64,000 nucleotides of DNA from Fasciolopsis buskii (taxonomy: Eukaryota > Platyhelminthes > Trematoda > Plagiorchiida > Fasciolidae), in contig LUCM01009291.1 of NCBI GenBank assembly GCA_008360955.1, positions 174,571 through 238,570 of the forward strand. Reading direction: 5' to 3'. The notes below the pieces were generated by a model. It did no database searches. It saw only the letters and a list, made by a program, of their open reading frames with translations, and was not told the DNA's origin. Each line of letters starts with the position of its first letter. The first letter of the stretch is position 1. Positions 44,001 through 57,230 of the stretch are shown here, one piece after another. Made by a program: the position numbers and the translations under genes.

Positions 44001-45060
44001 AAGAACGTTTATCTTACATTGACATATATTGCGACTTTGCCCGTTCGAAAGCGGCTTAGAACCTAGATGAGTGGATTAGTCCAACCTAGCTCCCACAATA
44101 TCCACACATTAATAAAATTTCTTTGAAACGTTGCTGCATGCCAAAAAGACGTGATATTTTTCGGATTTCTTTCCATTCATCACAGGATTGCGAGGCAAAC
44201 ATCGCTTCTTTTCTCCCACGGCGGGCCCAGCTACCTTGTTTATATACCAAGGGATTTCGCAGTGCACCACCTCGGAATATTTTACAACAACTGTCTGTCA
44301 CGGCAGCGCCTTTCCGTCAAATGTGGCGATCACTGGGGTACGTGTGATCCGCTGTTCACGGTGTGTTCTGGCTGCATATGCCACGGGAGTAGCGCCCGAA
44401 AACAACTCAGAAGAATTCTTGCCCTCTGTTGCACTGCCTTTACTGTCATGATGTCTTATCGTTGCGCTGGGCCAGGAATCTTTTGCATCATGAAATACTT
44501 GAGATTAAATGGGTTCGATTGATCCCATACATCTTCTGACCTCGCAGTAATGTAACTGAGCAGACTTTTTCACGTGAAGGGCCTCATAACATACACCCCT
44601 TTGCCGTACGCACCGCCTGCGGCGCATGGTGACCGCCGTCGCTCTGTTCCGTAGTCCATCGTCCGCTGCAAGCTGCGACTTAGTTGCAGGCCTATTGTTT
44701 CACTTTCCTGATCGACCACTCTCACATTTCTTAAAGGCGGCTAACTGGAAAAAACTGGATCAATCAATATCGGAGCGCGCAGCGGAAGCTGAGTCATTGT
44801 CTATCCGTTTGTTGGATCTGTTTGTTGTTGTCCAGCGAAACCAGCTACAGCTTCACTCAACCAGCGACAACAAACCGTGTCTCGCTGGCCCTGCCCAATT
44901 CTAAGGATGCCGGAGTCTTTGAAAGTTGGTGTTTTCGCGCAAAATGTCTTCACAGTAAAGTCGCTTCCAACCCGCCGTCAATAAATCGAACCGGCTTTGG
45001 CTACGTGGTAGGTGTGATCATTTCCAAAGTAACTGCACCCAGGGGAAAAATCTAACAAAC
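44001..45060. other. Unassigned; possibly more of the BEL/Pao element
   Basis: Overlapping open frames of 70-125 codons occur on both strands (for example 44151-44522 +). On the - strand a Cys-rich stretch (SQSCDEWKEIRK...LLMCGYCG) at about 44100-44190 could be a decayed gag zinc knuckle, which would suit a BEL/Pao element extending upstream. The evidence is too thin to call. Confidence 0.25.
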
Positions 45061-45324
45061 GACGCTGACCTTTGGCGCGTCGTGGACGGGCACTACCTCA
45101 GCCCGACTATGCAGACCTCATCAGAAAGACTAAATTTTGTGCGTCATGTTGCCGAACGGTGCCATTTGTTCAGGAAAATGAAACAGGTCTCGGCATATTT
45201 ACCATTACCAAGCTCTCTTCCACGGGGACCTTTTTGACATTCGGACAGTCGGATGATCCTTGGTCAGTGCGGCACTATTCGCACCCAAATGGAGTCACAC
45301 TTTCAAGCATAATCACCTATATGA

Positions 45325-45775
45325 TTGAACAGTATTCCTCTCCCCGTAGATGCAGAGCATTGGACGACCCACAATTTCTCAAATGCACTTCAACGCGCTT
45401 CGGACCGCATGGCTGCTAAAGTATCAGGGTACAGCATGTACTATACACGTTCAAACTGCAAGGTACATATTCATGATTTGCGGGAGCCTGCGACCACAGT
45501 TACCATTCGTGGTGATCGGCTAGAATTTGTCCATAATTTCAAGCACCTCGGGCATCCAATCCCACTTAACGGGAGTGTTGGGAAATATGCAAGCCACTTC
45601 GGCTTTAGCAAGGTATGACCGGCCCAGCGCCGACATGACATCCGGATATCTTAGTAAAAAATTACCACACTTCGCAGCGTTCTACCTTATCGTCGCAAGA
45701 CCTGAAAGAGGGAAAACCGCAACTTTAAACGTTCGGTCCGTAAACAGCGTTTCAGCAATGCGCAGTGAAAGTTAG
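45325..45775 (+). mobile_element. RTE-type LINE, RT palm-thumb fragment
   Basis: The + frame 45325-45618 reads RASDRMAAKVSGYSMYYTRSN, then VTIRGDRLEFVHNFKHLGHPI. RTE proteins have a SxCKVMxxD...LTxxGExLExVDxFTYLGS block in this place, followed by a KARxA stretch (here frame-shifted, AFSKV/ALARYDRP). The active-site YADD block upstream is not recognisable. It may belong to the same subfamily as 1620-2320. Confidence 0.5.
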
Positions 45776-45829
45776 ATCCCAAATTCAAAGGGTACTTGAG
45801 TCCTAAATTTTACCATACTGGATGACAAA

Positions 45830-47050
45830 GTTAACCACTATATAAGCCCGAACAAAGAATCAAAATTCACGAGTGTCACTCCGCAGAGATGCAAACGTGT
45901 TCTTTGGGGCCCCAAAACAGTGGTTGTCAAAAGTGAGCGATGAGTTTGAATACAAAACCTTTCAAGCAAGGAAAATGTGCATAAAATAAGACAGCAATGT
46001 CGTTTGTAGGACAGCGATCTCAACAATTCGGATCCAACAGGTGTTTTTGCTGGCGTCTCCTTAGCCATACGCAACAGGTATAGGGTTATCTTGAATAACG
46101 CAGCTACTCATCACTTGGGGAGCTGACAAATGACCACCAACCCTAAGTGTCTGAAAGCGGCTGGTTAGATATGAGGGCAGCCAGGAGAGAATGAGATCCG
46201 TTTAATCAAAGGAGCAAACCTTGGAAATAAAAACGATATAGGATATGCGGTCATTAGCCTTCATCATATCAAGTTGGACTGTAATAGCTGACCTGCAGTT
46301 GTCTCAGGGTGAAGCAAAATCATTGAGTTGGTGGGATTGACAAGGAGCGCAGGATTGGCGTTTAATGGAGGAATCCTGTTTGGGATAAAATAATCTCGCA
46401 TTTCAAACCTGACAATACCCTACATGACCTTGTGCACTCCGGAGATATAATTGATAGTTCTGGCAGTGGTAAAAGCTCTCCATATTAAACAAAGAAATTA
46501 CGACGGATGTTTTCCACCGAGCAGTTGCCGTATTGCTTTCCATTAATAGGGTTAACAGGTTTGTGGGGAGAAGGGAGACATGTGGGCCACTTTAGTGAAG
46601 GGGAGCTGGGGTGTGCCACTGGTATTAACGCGGAAGAAACGTTTTATGGTAGCAATGAGATTTTGCTGATGGAAGCCTTAGAAATTTCAGTGGTAGAAAG
46701 TGTGGGGCTTATGAATGAAGGTTTTGGTGGGGGGCAGTTTACCAAGCGAGAAGGAGAAGGACAGTTCTGTAATAGCATTTGAATGCACGCTTTTAGCAAA
46801 TCCGAAGAAAAGAAGTTTCGTAAATGTGAAGACCATACGTGAACAACGCTGAGGGCAGTCTGGCGATGTCTCGTTTTTCATTTGGTTTGCGAGGCACATT
46901 TAGTTCTTGGATTATCAAGTGATTTTTCTTGGTCAGAATAAAACCTTTTTCCCCCTGGTGGGCAAATAGGTCAAGAAAAATGTCTCCAGCTAGGTGAACC
47001 TTGTTTTGAGGCACAATGACTCTGTATAAAGCGGGGCAAGCCGATGATGT
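45830..47050 (-). mobile_element. CR1-like LINE, degraded reverse transcriptase
   Basis: On the - strand near 46190-46340, SCAPCQSHQLNDF then ITVQLDMMKANDRISYIVFISKV and LSWLPSYLTSRFQT follow the order of the CR1 RT palm: KSCxTxLLxF..., DFSKAFDRISHxxLIxKL, LLxWIxxYLxxRxQ. Before it (46500-47050) lies noisy linker. After it (45830-46080) a VIQDNPI stretch stands where SGVPQGSPL is expected. It has many stops. Confidence 0.5.
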
Positions 47051-47849
47051 CTGGTTCTGGAATGTTGATTGTCAGGCAAAGAGAAGCCAAAGGGACAGGA
47101 AAAAAGATTTATTTGCAGAGTTAGCGATTACTTTGGAAGTGTGAAAGAGGAGCAATTTGCCTCAGTTTATATTTGGAATCGCGCTCGGAAGTCATACCCA
47201 GTTGGTGCCAGCAGGGTACCTCAGTGAGGGTTTTGGCATGGAGCCGGGTTTACGGGGTAGCACAAAGCTAAAAAGTTAAACTGTGAGAACCCTGTGCTTA
47301 AATTCTTCTTATCTACCACTGCTGATTTCATTGATGTTAAAGGAGAAAAAATGTCAGAAATATTCATACCCGTTATAGGTCACCAAAAATGCTTGGACAA
47401 TTTCCAGGTCGTTTATAGGAGATGACGTTCTGGATGGAAAATGGCAGAAGAGAATGATAACCAGCATTTGTGAAGAAGATTGAATTTGCCCTCTATAACT
47501 TGGCAGACAATGGTCATTCACATTTTTTTGTGGTCAACTGTCCAAAGGGGCTCAGTTTCCGTTGCGCTGTTTGGCGTACCCAAAGCCGCTCGCGGTTAAG
47601 GTTATGGAGGCATACTCCCGGTGTGTAATGGTTTAATGCATTAGAAATTAATTGATCTATTTTACGATTTACTCTTAGTTATTGGGCCACTTAACAGCGG
47701 CTTTACAATAATCATAAAGTTGTTAACGATTTAAATTCATGGTCACATGGAGTTATACTTTAAAATGGAGGTTGTGGTAAAGGCGACTCATAAAGTAGTG
47801 ATTGCACCCTGCTTTTCGTTTCTGATCTGGTTTGCACTTTCAGAATCCC
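47051..47849. other. No recognised content
   Basis: No coding family or clear repeat was seen on either strand. Confidence 0.4.
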
Positions 47850-48090
47850 ATTTTTGTTTCGGACCCCCTCATCTAGTGCTGCCGTCGTTTCGAACTGGAC
47901 AAAGTGGAAGCGACAGCAGTTTGGGAAGAAAAGTTCGATTACCACACAGTGTGCAGTATGCGGTTGGGTCACACTGCCGAATCACAGGCTTCTTTGCCCG
48001 CTTTTGGATGGTCGTAGTAACAGAGTAGGCAGCCTCAAGGTTTGGTGCTTCGAGAGATTGTCAGTAAAAAACTTATCCCATTGAGAATCA
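47850..48090 (+). mobile_element. Possible retroelement gag zinc-knuckle stretch
   Basis: A + frame reads TTQCAVCGWVTLPNHRLLCPL then NRVGSLKVWC, loosely like the tandem CCHC knuckles (CxxCGxxxHxxxxCP, ...GHLxxxC) of Gypsy-type gag proteins. Spacing is imperfect. The 130-codon frame after it (48130-48522) shows no protease or RT motif. Confidence 0.25.
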
Positions 48091-48544
48091 ATCGGAAATT
48101 TCACCACTGTTACCTGAGCTGGAGTTGCCTTGAAGTGCTGTCGCCTCAGCACCTCAATATCCTTTCGCGTAATAGAATGTTATCGATTTCAGCACAAATT
48201 CATTTTCAATCATGGAAGTCCCGCGAGTACTGAACGACCAGGAAGATATGTCAGCCACCTGCAGGTAGCTATTATTGTGGCCGGTATCGGCACGAGTTAT
48301 AAAGCCATTTTTCAACGGGAATGGTTACTTGTTTTTACTGTGGAGCCCATTAAGCCGTTGAATGTCGGTATTTTCCTAGAACAAGCTATCTCAGGGATGC
48401 CAATCTTGTTGATTGAACGAACCAAGGTTGCAAATTTTATTCATTATAATGGCATTCAGCCTGATATTCACTGTGATAAACCGGTTACAGCCGATGCGAA
48501 TTCAAAGACATGCCACGGTTGATCTCTGCACAAAGGAGTACCCA

Positions 48545-48990
48545 GGATTCTTTTAATAATCATGAGTATATTTCTCAACATTCGAGAAGCATGCGCAAGG
48601 CAAGATCAAATTTGCATATAGATAACGCAGTGGGAAATCTGAAAACAAAACTTCAGTCGTGAAGATGCAGTGTCTGTGCTCTCATGAACATAACATGTAA
48701 TAAAATAGGCTAAACACGAGTTTTCCAGCTTTAAATCAGAGCTAGATAATCCATTGCCAAATGTTACTGGGGCTGAATATGCTTCGCGCAATGTGAGTCA
48801 GTCCATATTTAAACGCATCAAAGGTGCGTAACGAGGGTGCAAAATTTTGGCCGGGAGGCACTGGTGGTCGTTGTCAAATGGCCGGGTTCATCAGAAATCA
48901 GGAATTTTGTATGGTAAAGATGAAGATCAATAGGGATGTGACAACCTGATGGAGAAGAATCAAAATCACACCGGATATCATATGAGTTTG
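48545..48990 (+). repeat. Two-copy dispersed repeat, unit 1
   Basis: It starts with tatatttctcaac..cg, then gcgcaaggcaagatcaa, and ends with a block containing aaaggtgcgtaac, gggtgcaaaat, agatgaagatcaatagggatg and accggatatca. The same blocks in the same order are found at 50590-51155. Strand is arbitrary and the family is unknown. No intact coding frame runs through it. Confidence 0.5.
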
Positions 48991-50589
48991 CCAGTAGACG
49001 TGATAACCACATTCCTGACAGACTACATTCACTTGGTTCTTTTGAGTGTAATGAAAATGCGTTCGATACTTAGTCGCTCGGTCCCAGAACAAACTCTTAA
49101 CATTAAATTGTTTTACCCGTTGATGAACTTGACGTGCGCATTATCTATTTTCGCATTTGTCCTTCGTGCGACTCTCGGTGGGTATGTAGTCCTGATGACT
49201 ATGCAGATTTTTGGATATTAACAGGTTTCCTTGTAATATTGTTGTATAATGGGCCTGCAGCCCTTCATGGTTTGTTGGCGATAGAGTTTGATGAAACCTT
49301 ACTTGCCCGTTTCCATTTATATTTTGTATGACCTTTGGTTGTATAAACATGACACATTTGGGGGTCTCTTGGTAACGTCTTCAACATAAGAGTTTTCTTA
49401 TTTTGACAGTATCTCAAATATGGTTTATGATGCGTGTGGCTTGATTCAGCTTCCGTTGGACATGCTGCATCATGGTCTAATGGATATATTTTCGTGCTTC
49501 TCAGTTAACCGTGTGATGGGCCTTTTCAGGTACAGCATTCACGGCCCATACAATCCAGCACAGCCACGGCTGTGCTAGTCGGTCGCCCCTGAGTGCCTTC
49601 TAGCAACGGCAATGCTGGAGGACATCGGCTGCTCCACTGCCCACCCTGCTGAATGTAGAATTACATCCCCATTTGGAATGATGGCGCCGTCCTGCGAGTC
49701 CCCTAAGAGGGTTGCAGCAGGCCACAGCACATAAATGATGCAATTGTTAATGGAGTAAGATTGCAGTTTTCTCGAAATTCGTTTACATTTCTCACTTTCC
49801 AAACGCGTTTCACACATTTTTGTAGAACTTGTTGATGGTTTGCAAGAAGACAGTGTTGCTGTTCCATTTACCGAAGTGCAACGTGCAAGCTTTTATTACG
49901 TAATGCAGTGTAAATCAGCAATTATTCCGGTTTTATTCGGTTTATCAAAGTGCTGAAACTCTACAAGAAAGAGGTATTCACCCGTTTATGACAATAACTA
50001 ATTAGGTTTTTCGTACAAATGTCAAGGGAAATCAGTTCTGAGGAACTGGGGCACCGTCTAAAATTCACAGTTCCATCATAAAAACCCCCGTTGTTTTAGA
50101 CATCAGCACCACACTCCAGGTATGGCCACGGTATTCATAAGGAATACTTAGTTAGCCCTCTATTAACTGTGATACCCGCAACAAGTCATGATGGGTTCCG
50201 CAGAATAAGGTGGCTCCATGAATGTCAACACCAATTACTGAAAGTTTGTCATTATCACGGCTACCGCTCAGGTTTATGGACAAGCATTTCCCTATCCAGT
50301 CAACGCCAGTATATCAGAAAGCATTAGCGATGCTTTATTAAAGATAGATCGATTTTGATGTATGCTGTTGGATATCGAGGATGTGTAGCTCACTGTCAGG
50401 CCATAAGCATGAGGTTCGACATGTACCATCGTTCTGTTGCCCTAACATTAGAGTACCAACCTATTCCAGCAGCCACCAAACATGCATTGATGTCCGTAGA
50501 AAAGGACCTTGGGAGGGTTGGCAATTGGAAAGGCACAGTAAGGTAAACAATTTCGGTGCACGTTATATACAGGTTGCAGTCATAACAAT
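48991..50589. other. Unassigned spacer between repeat units
   Basis: A GC-richer island at 49540-49730 (with ccacggctgtgc and ccctaagagggttgcagcagg) stands out but matches no family I know. The remainder shows nothing recognisable. Confidence 0.35.
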
Positions 50590-51155
50590 AGTAATATTAA
50601 TGTATATTTCTCGATTTGCAGATGCACGCGCAAGGCAAGATCAATTTTTTACATAGATGATGCACAGGAAATACGGACAATATAAATCGGAGTGAGAGGG
50701 GGTGGGAACGACCTTAAGTAATTTGAAAGGTTTGTTTGCTTTTGTATATTTCTCGACATACGAGAGTCATGCGCAAGATAAGATCGAAATTAGGCCAAGA
50801 AGGCACAGTGAAGACACGGAAAACGGAAACCAAACATGCAATGCAATGTGGTTTTGCTCACATGATCATACCAGGCAATGTGGTTAACCGAGCAGGGGGC
50901 TTTACCACAAAGCTAGGTAATGGTTCGCAAAGATGTTTCTGTGGCTGATTTCCAGTCCTGCACTGCGAGTCATTGTTTGAATGCGGCAAAGGTGCGTATC
51001 GCGGGCACAAAATATGACTGCAGGTCAATTGCTGTCGCCGCCTGTTGCCCGGGGTACTCGATAATCGAGAGTTATATGGTGGAGATGTGGATCAGTATGG
51101 ATGCGATAGCGGAATAAAGAAGAGCAGAAACCAGGCTGGATATCGAAAAAGGCAC
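50590..51155 (+). repeat. Two-copy dispersed repeat, unit 2, with internal duplication of its first block
   Basis: The first block occurs twice, at 50597-50660 (tatatttctcgat...cgcgcaaggcaagatcaa) and 50744-50810 (tatatttctcgac...catgcgcaagataagatcga). The final block (caaaggtgcgtatcgcgggcacaaaat...gagatgtggatcagtatggatgcg...ggctggatatcg) matches the end of unit 1. Confidence 0.5.
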
Positions 51156-54100
51156 TATAAAACTCGAAAATTCTGAAGACACAGTCCGTTGAGCAAAGAA
51201 AGCGGAGACACTAGATGGGAAATGTGCGATCGTAATACTAATACGTGATGTTTGTTTTGAGCAATTTTGAGTTTATGAATTTCAGCTTGCTCCAGAGATG
51301 AAGGTGGCTTTGGAAAGAAGGAAAACAGCAGTCAATTGAGGAGACGACGTTTCGTGGACTCGTGTGAAGAACTGTTACCAGCAGCATCGGTCTATTGCAA
51401 AATTCCGCAGACCAGATTAGAGGTTGATGAAAAAGGACGTTCCTCAATTGTTTTCGAATGTCGACAAGAATTGTGAGCGTCAGTTTAATTCAGATGCCAA
51501 TAAAAATACTGGCCTTCGTGAATCCGGATTGTACGGTTTCGGCAGAAGAATTTTGGGAAGGAGCAAGAGGAAGCCACTACAGAGTGGTCACGTGAACTTA
51601 TGAGCTACAGTACTGTTAACCGCAACAGTGCAAATGGGTGGGGCTGACCGAGTGCTGGCTGCCCAACCTGAAAATCACTATTTGAGGGTGAGCGCAGGAG
51701 GTGTGATCCGCCAGCCTAGTTGCACCCGCACACTGCTGCAGCCGAGCTGCCCGCCCGATGTGCGCCGGCCAAAGAGGTGGATATGACCACGTTCCGCACT
51801 ATTGTGGTAACGCCGGTGTACTCGTGGTGTGGTGGAAGAAGTTCAAGCATGGTACGTTAAGGGAGATGTAGTCTTTCCACAATCGGATAATCGCCAGAGC
51901 ATGGGTAAGTGTTTCCATCCAAACAGGACTACAAGGCCTGGAAGAGAGAAAAAAGACGGAGGGCAGTCTGGCCTAGCTGCCATTTGCAGATTAAGAAGCG
52001 ACGGAATTTACGAGCAGCTCGGAGAAGAAGGTTACTGGAGCGCATAGCGCAACTCGAAATATATGGACGTTGGCTGAGGAATCCGGGTTTTTTAAATACG
52101 TATATATATTTAAATAGGTGGGCTGGCTAATCTAGTGCATGAATCATCTACACTATGAGTAAGGAGAATGAACTTTCATTTAACAGGACGGACAGGGAAT
52201 AACTGCTGCTGATATAAGTAATGATCGAACTACAAATATGCACTAGGGTTTGACTAAATTCCGCTTTCAAATCAAGGATTTTATTTTACTCTAGGAGGCC
52301 GTGCCTTTCGAAACAAGAAATGGTCGAGACCAGTGGGCATGGTAGATGTATACGGTCACTATCGGGAGTCGTAAAATGCTGCATCAATAGCGGCGTGTGC
52401 AAGTGTGCCCGACGGATGTTGGCCAACCCGATAGAGGGATATCTGATTATGCAACGCAAATGGACTCACTCGTTCGGGAAAATCTTTCGTTAACCATAGG
52501 TTTATACCATCGACGACAGGTGAATCTAGTTCATAGCTGAATTATCTACAAGATGTGCACTGAAGCTCATAGCAACAACCCAAGAGAAATGTGCGATTAC
52601 CGTGGAAAGCCTATTATGCACTTGTTCACCGACATCCGTGGGAAGAGTTACGTAAATAGGATAACTATAACCATTCTAATCCCCACGGGCCGCATCAAAA
52701 TTTGATGACCTGTAACTTTAAAGAGGTAACTTATCCTGCATAGTTGATTTCATGCTGAACCACAAACTGACAATATAATTTTGTTTTTCTCTGTTGCACA
52801 ACGGAATACTCCGTCAAGTTAATTTGAACTGCCGCTTAGGAGATTGAATGTCATAAACTGTTTTTATGATTTTGAAGATACAGTTTACTTTTACAATCAT
52901 TTCTAAATTTTCCCTTTGAATGTTGTAAGCGCGTTCAGATTTGGAGTGCCCGTTCGCAGCACCTTATCCGTTATTGATTGCGTTTAGCTGTTTAGCCTGC
53001 GCAGGGGGTACCTAGGGAATTCATCCGCTGTGCCTAGAAAATGTCAGTTGCTGGCCCACGAGGTTCAGCACCCTCAACTCCAAATAAACAGGAACCAAAA
53101 AATGCGCAATCAAGGAAGGAATCATTTAGACGTTTGTAGAAGACACTGGAGAGTACACAGTATTTCATTTGCCCATGCTTTGCAAGTTCGACACCTGAAA
53201 GGTGGCAGAACCATTTGCGGATTATTTTCGTATGCTGCGACCGGAGTTATCGATTGTCACCGGAGCTTCACCGAACTTTTCCGGACTACCACCGGATCTG
53301 GTCCAGATCCTGTAAGCGTTTTGAACAGTGCCTATGTTTTGGAACAAATAAACCGTCCTCGACGATATGCACCAAAGTCCTGATGCAACCAATGTGTTTG
53401 TCGAATGAACTTAGGCAGTCTGCGATGTTTCTTTTTACGCTTATCTGTGGAACGAATAGATCAAGGCTAAATTGGATACAGAGGATAAAATAGCTGTTAT
53501 TTCAAGTTGACAAGGTCGAATATTATGTGGCAATTACAAATATTCAGGAGGGGAGCGATTCTTAACTGTGTGACAAATAATCTAGAAACAAGAGTATACA
53601 ATTAAACACCAGAAGACCATCAAACCTGGAATTAACAAATGAAAGCATGAGAATCGGAAAATCTGAGTACTTTCACCGGCTTAGAGTAACTCCCTCTTTG
53701 GAGGGTGGGCAGGGGCTATAGCGTAATCCGCCACAGGTTTTTCCGCAGTAGTTTCACTAGCATCCCGTAGCACATCTAACCTACCACAGCCTCCTTAAAT
53801 ATAATTTGAAATCTCGCCATTTTTCGGGGACCTTTAAAAGGCACACAAAATGAATTTCGCCACCAAGGGGGTATTCATCTCAGAATATATAACTGCAGTT
53901 GTTCTGTACCCCCGTCCTTTATCGTAATGGCTGAGTCCATTTTGCGTGGCACGCATCTAGACATGCACCGAATGTTCTCCCTTACGTTGATGCATGACAT
54001 TTCCATGAGACCACCAAAGAAATTCTTCTTTTGAATCTCCGGCGTAAACCTTTGAACTTCCCAGTTCATGCACGGTATTTTGAATGGTCCAAGATGAGTT

Positions 54101-54239
54101 GGTTAGCGAAAGCCGTTATTTGGTCTATTGGGGCCTGGAGGGGTTGGCTGCCTTCCTCAATGATTGAAATTATGCAACCATCAACTCAGCGCAGAAAGAC
54201 CATCCATTTCTGACCCAGACAGCTTAACGGCGAATAATT
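51156..54239. other. No recognised content
   Basis: A GC-rich patch at 51640-51800 and a 117-codon + frame at 53030-53383 were examined, without any recognised motif. Splice-like sites occur, but no consistent exon chain was found. Confidence 0.4.
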
Positions 54240-54399
54240 TACCATTCCTCATGTCAACCTCCCGATCCCGGCCGACTTGTCCACTGCCCAAAAGCGTTGG
54301 CTTCTCCCCAACCTGAATACTCCTCCTTCCTTCCTTGCCTAAAACTCGCAGATTTCTCTGTTGCTACTAAGTTACGTAGTCATTACTGGATAACAAATT

Positions 54400-57230
54400 A
54401 TGTACAACTGCGGTGAAAGACACCTAAAACAAGTCAACGAACCAAATTTACCCCAACGTCGCGCTGCGGATACCGCTGGCCTTTGCACAGTTTATCATCT
54501 TCTGGTCTACTTGCCTCAAAGCAGCAGTAAGTGTTGTTTAGATGCTTGCGGCTCCATAACCTCTCGGTTAGCCTTGGTAGGTACATGCTGGACGTTTTCA
54601 ACTGCTACTCTGTCGCAGTGCCTCATGTTACAACAGACTAGAGAGCAACTGCCAGGAATGGGTCTGACGTAATTTCTAAAAAGCTGTAGTTTGCTCTTTT
54701 CAAATTCAGAGCTCTGTGTAACAGCTCCACTAATTTATTTCCTTTCGCAACTAGTGTGAGAGCATGCTCCAAGAAGCTTAAGGTGCCAGAATAATTTAGA
54801 CCCAGGTCGCGGACTATGCAGTTAACGGAGATGATTTGGTTTCCCGACTTGAATTCTCTTGGGGGTATAACGCATTTTTACCCCTTGATGCTGCTTTATT
54901 CAGCAAAGAATTTTATCCTCCAGTCGTTCTTACAGGAACTGATTGACGATAAGAATAGCGATATGGTAATTGCGGTGGACTCTAAAGCCTCAGGTCGAAA
55001 GATAAAAACAAATTTTATATCGTCTGCGAAGAAAAACGGGGTGCCATCTTGACTAACACCGAAGACATAGTTACCGTACAGCAGAACGAGCAGGAACACA
55101 GAACGCTGCCTGGGACGACACAGCCGGACATAAATCTTGGTTCCCATTTGAAGCCATCTACTTGAACTATCTGGTTTCTAAATGAAAAGTGAGATGAAAG
55201 CCACGAAAGGATGGGATCGAAAATACCATAGGATGCTTTTTCTATTTATCAACCTAGGGTGAGAATTCTATCAAAAGCCTTCGTCATGTATAAAAATTAC
55301 TATAAATGACCTTCCAGTGCTCAGGGCCTTAGTGATAACGTTCGGGCAGTCAGTCATGCAAGTAGTACAGGGTTTCTTACGAAGGAAGCCATGCAATCCA
55401 CTGATAAAAAGTTCATGTTCTCAAACGTAGGATATAAGACTATTCCTATTCATACGTTGCATGGCACTAGAGGCTAAAGGGGTGTGGTATATTGGGAGGT
55501 AGTTTGCAGGATCACAGCGTGTGCCCATTTTGTTAACGGGTACAATCGCAGACGGGAAGGTGCGCCACTAATAGACATATTGAAGCAGTTTGCCTGCAAA
55601 GTTAAGATGTCGTTCCCACCTAGTGCGAAGGCGGCCGGAGGTAATGAAGCATACCCATGGTTCTTGCTAATAGCTGCGCCACGTCCTTCGGAAGAAATAC
55701 GACTGCTGAGCACGACTCTGTAGTAATGCGAGGTCGGAATGGGGTAGAGGGATTTGTGTTGTTTGCCAGAACAGATGCAACTAATTCACCAAAATATTCA
55801 GCAATCTCCTGTGAACTGTTTACATAAATGTCTTTGTGAATGATAAACGGGACAAGAGAGGCTGTGGACCTGGAAGGGGCGGTTCTGCGTTTAGACGGTT
55901 TTCCCAGTGTGACGTTTGGTTTCGACTGGTTTAGAGCTTCCTGCTCCTGCTCTTTGCTTCTGTGGTCCACTACTGTTTCTAGAGTTTTAGTTAATCGATG
56001 TATTTGCAGGGATAACGAAAAATCTCTGGTCTTCGAAGAGACCTGCTGGAGTTCGGCAAGCTTGCAGTTTACCCTGTCACAAAATATCATTTCTGCAGTA
56101 TTGCTGTTCACTGTTGGGTCAATTACGTGTTGTGTCCAGCAGCAATGATGAGCGCTTTTAAGGAAAGGTAGCAAGTAATATGGGGCGGAAAGTGTGGACC
56201 AGCATAAGTCAGGTGCATTGAAATCTCCAGCCAGAAGCTCTGGACCTGGTAGGTCGGAATCAGTATTAATTTGTTGTTATCATCAAAAACCGTTTTGGCA
56301 AGAACCAGGGGACGGTAGACTCATCCAACAAGGTCGCCTTCATTGCCCATCTCAGCCCTAACCCAAACGCAATCTTGGATAGTGTTTAGCATGATACCCT
56401 GTCACAAGCAGCTGGTATGGATTCTCTGACGTGGACAAGGCAGCCACCTCCACGCTGGGCCTCACTGCTTTTCCTGAAGGATTTATAGCCGGGAAATATT
56501 ACGGCGTCGACCGGAGTGTGGTTCTCGAGCCACGTCTGGGTTATAAGTGTGAAATCAAAGTTCGACGAGAGTGTGAGAAAACGGATATATTTCCTTTTTC
56601 ACCATGGAGCGTGCATTTCATAGCAGCAGGAAAATTTTCCGGAAGAGCCCTTTCCGCTGATTGGTGTCATGGTGGGTGAAGCTCGGTTCCTCGTTTGTTG
56701 AGGGTTTTGGGGGGAATCATCATTCTTACTTTTAGCCAGTGTTTTCTCATTTGGGGCCCCCTGTATTTGGGGAGGTGTTGCATTGTTTAATTTGGGAAAT
56801 TTCGGCGCAGGGCAGCCTTCGATATCTTAGTAGGTATGATGTTCTGGGGTTTGTCGGTTTGTTTGATAAAGTGGTACCGAACTTGGGGCCAGATTTTCTC
56901 AGTTGTGTACGGCGGGTGCGTGTTGTGGGCTCTTTGGCTTAGACAGCATCGGTAGTTCCACTTTTGCCGGCAACAATGCGGTGCAATGAATGGGTAGGGA
57001 TCTGGGGGTGAGAGGATTACTTGGACCAGTTTCAGGGTTAGCGGACAGGGTAGGCAGGTTGGATGCTCCAACCATGCTGACTGAATCGTTCGCAGGCTTC
57101 CGCCGGGATTGTGACGGAGGGGTTTTAGAGGACTGCGGTGTGTGTAAGCACCTAAAGTAAAATGATCGCATCGGAGTAAAACAGTTTTCATAGATGTTTG
57201 GGCGTGTGTTAATTCTAGCTTGAACATCTC
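54400..57230 (-). mobile_element. CR1-type LINE, nearly complete ORF2, broken
   Basis: Collinear on the - strand: endonuclease FTLITQTWLENHTP near 56535-56575, GYKSFRKS and RGGGCLVHVRESIPA near 56420-56470, then GDFNAPDLCWSTLSA with catalytic GDFN at 56217-56228, and TQHVIDPT near 56110; linker frame 55620-56174 with DIYVNSSQEIAEYFGELVAS; RT fingers with HGFLRKKPCTTC near 55365-55400; FFADDIKFVF with FADD at 55019-55030; a WRIKFFAE stretch; VRDLGLNYSGTLSFLEH near 54745-54800; thumb to about 54400. Stops and frameshifts are frequent (for example two stops after the second RT block). 56787-57227 is probably leader or ORF1 remnant, since a similar TLKLV-containing frame lies upstream of the next copy. 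The 3' end is uncertain. Confidence 0.82.
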
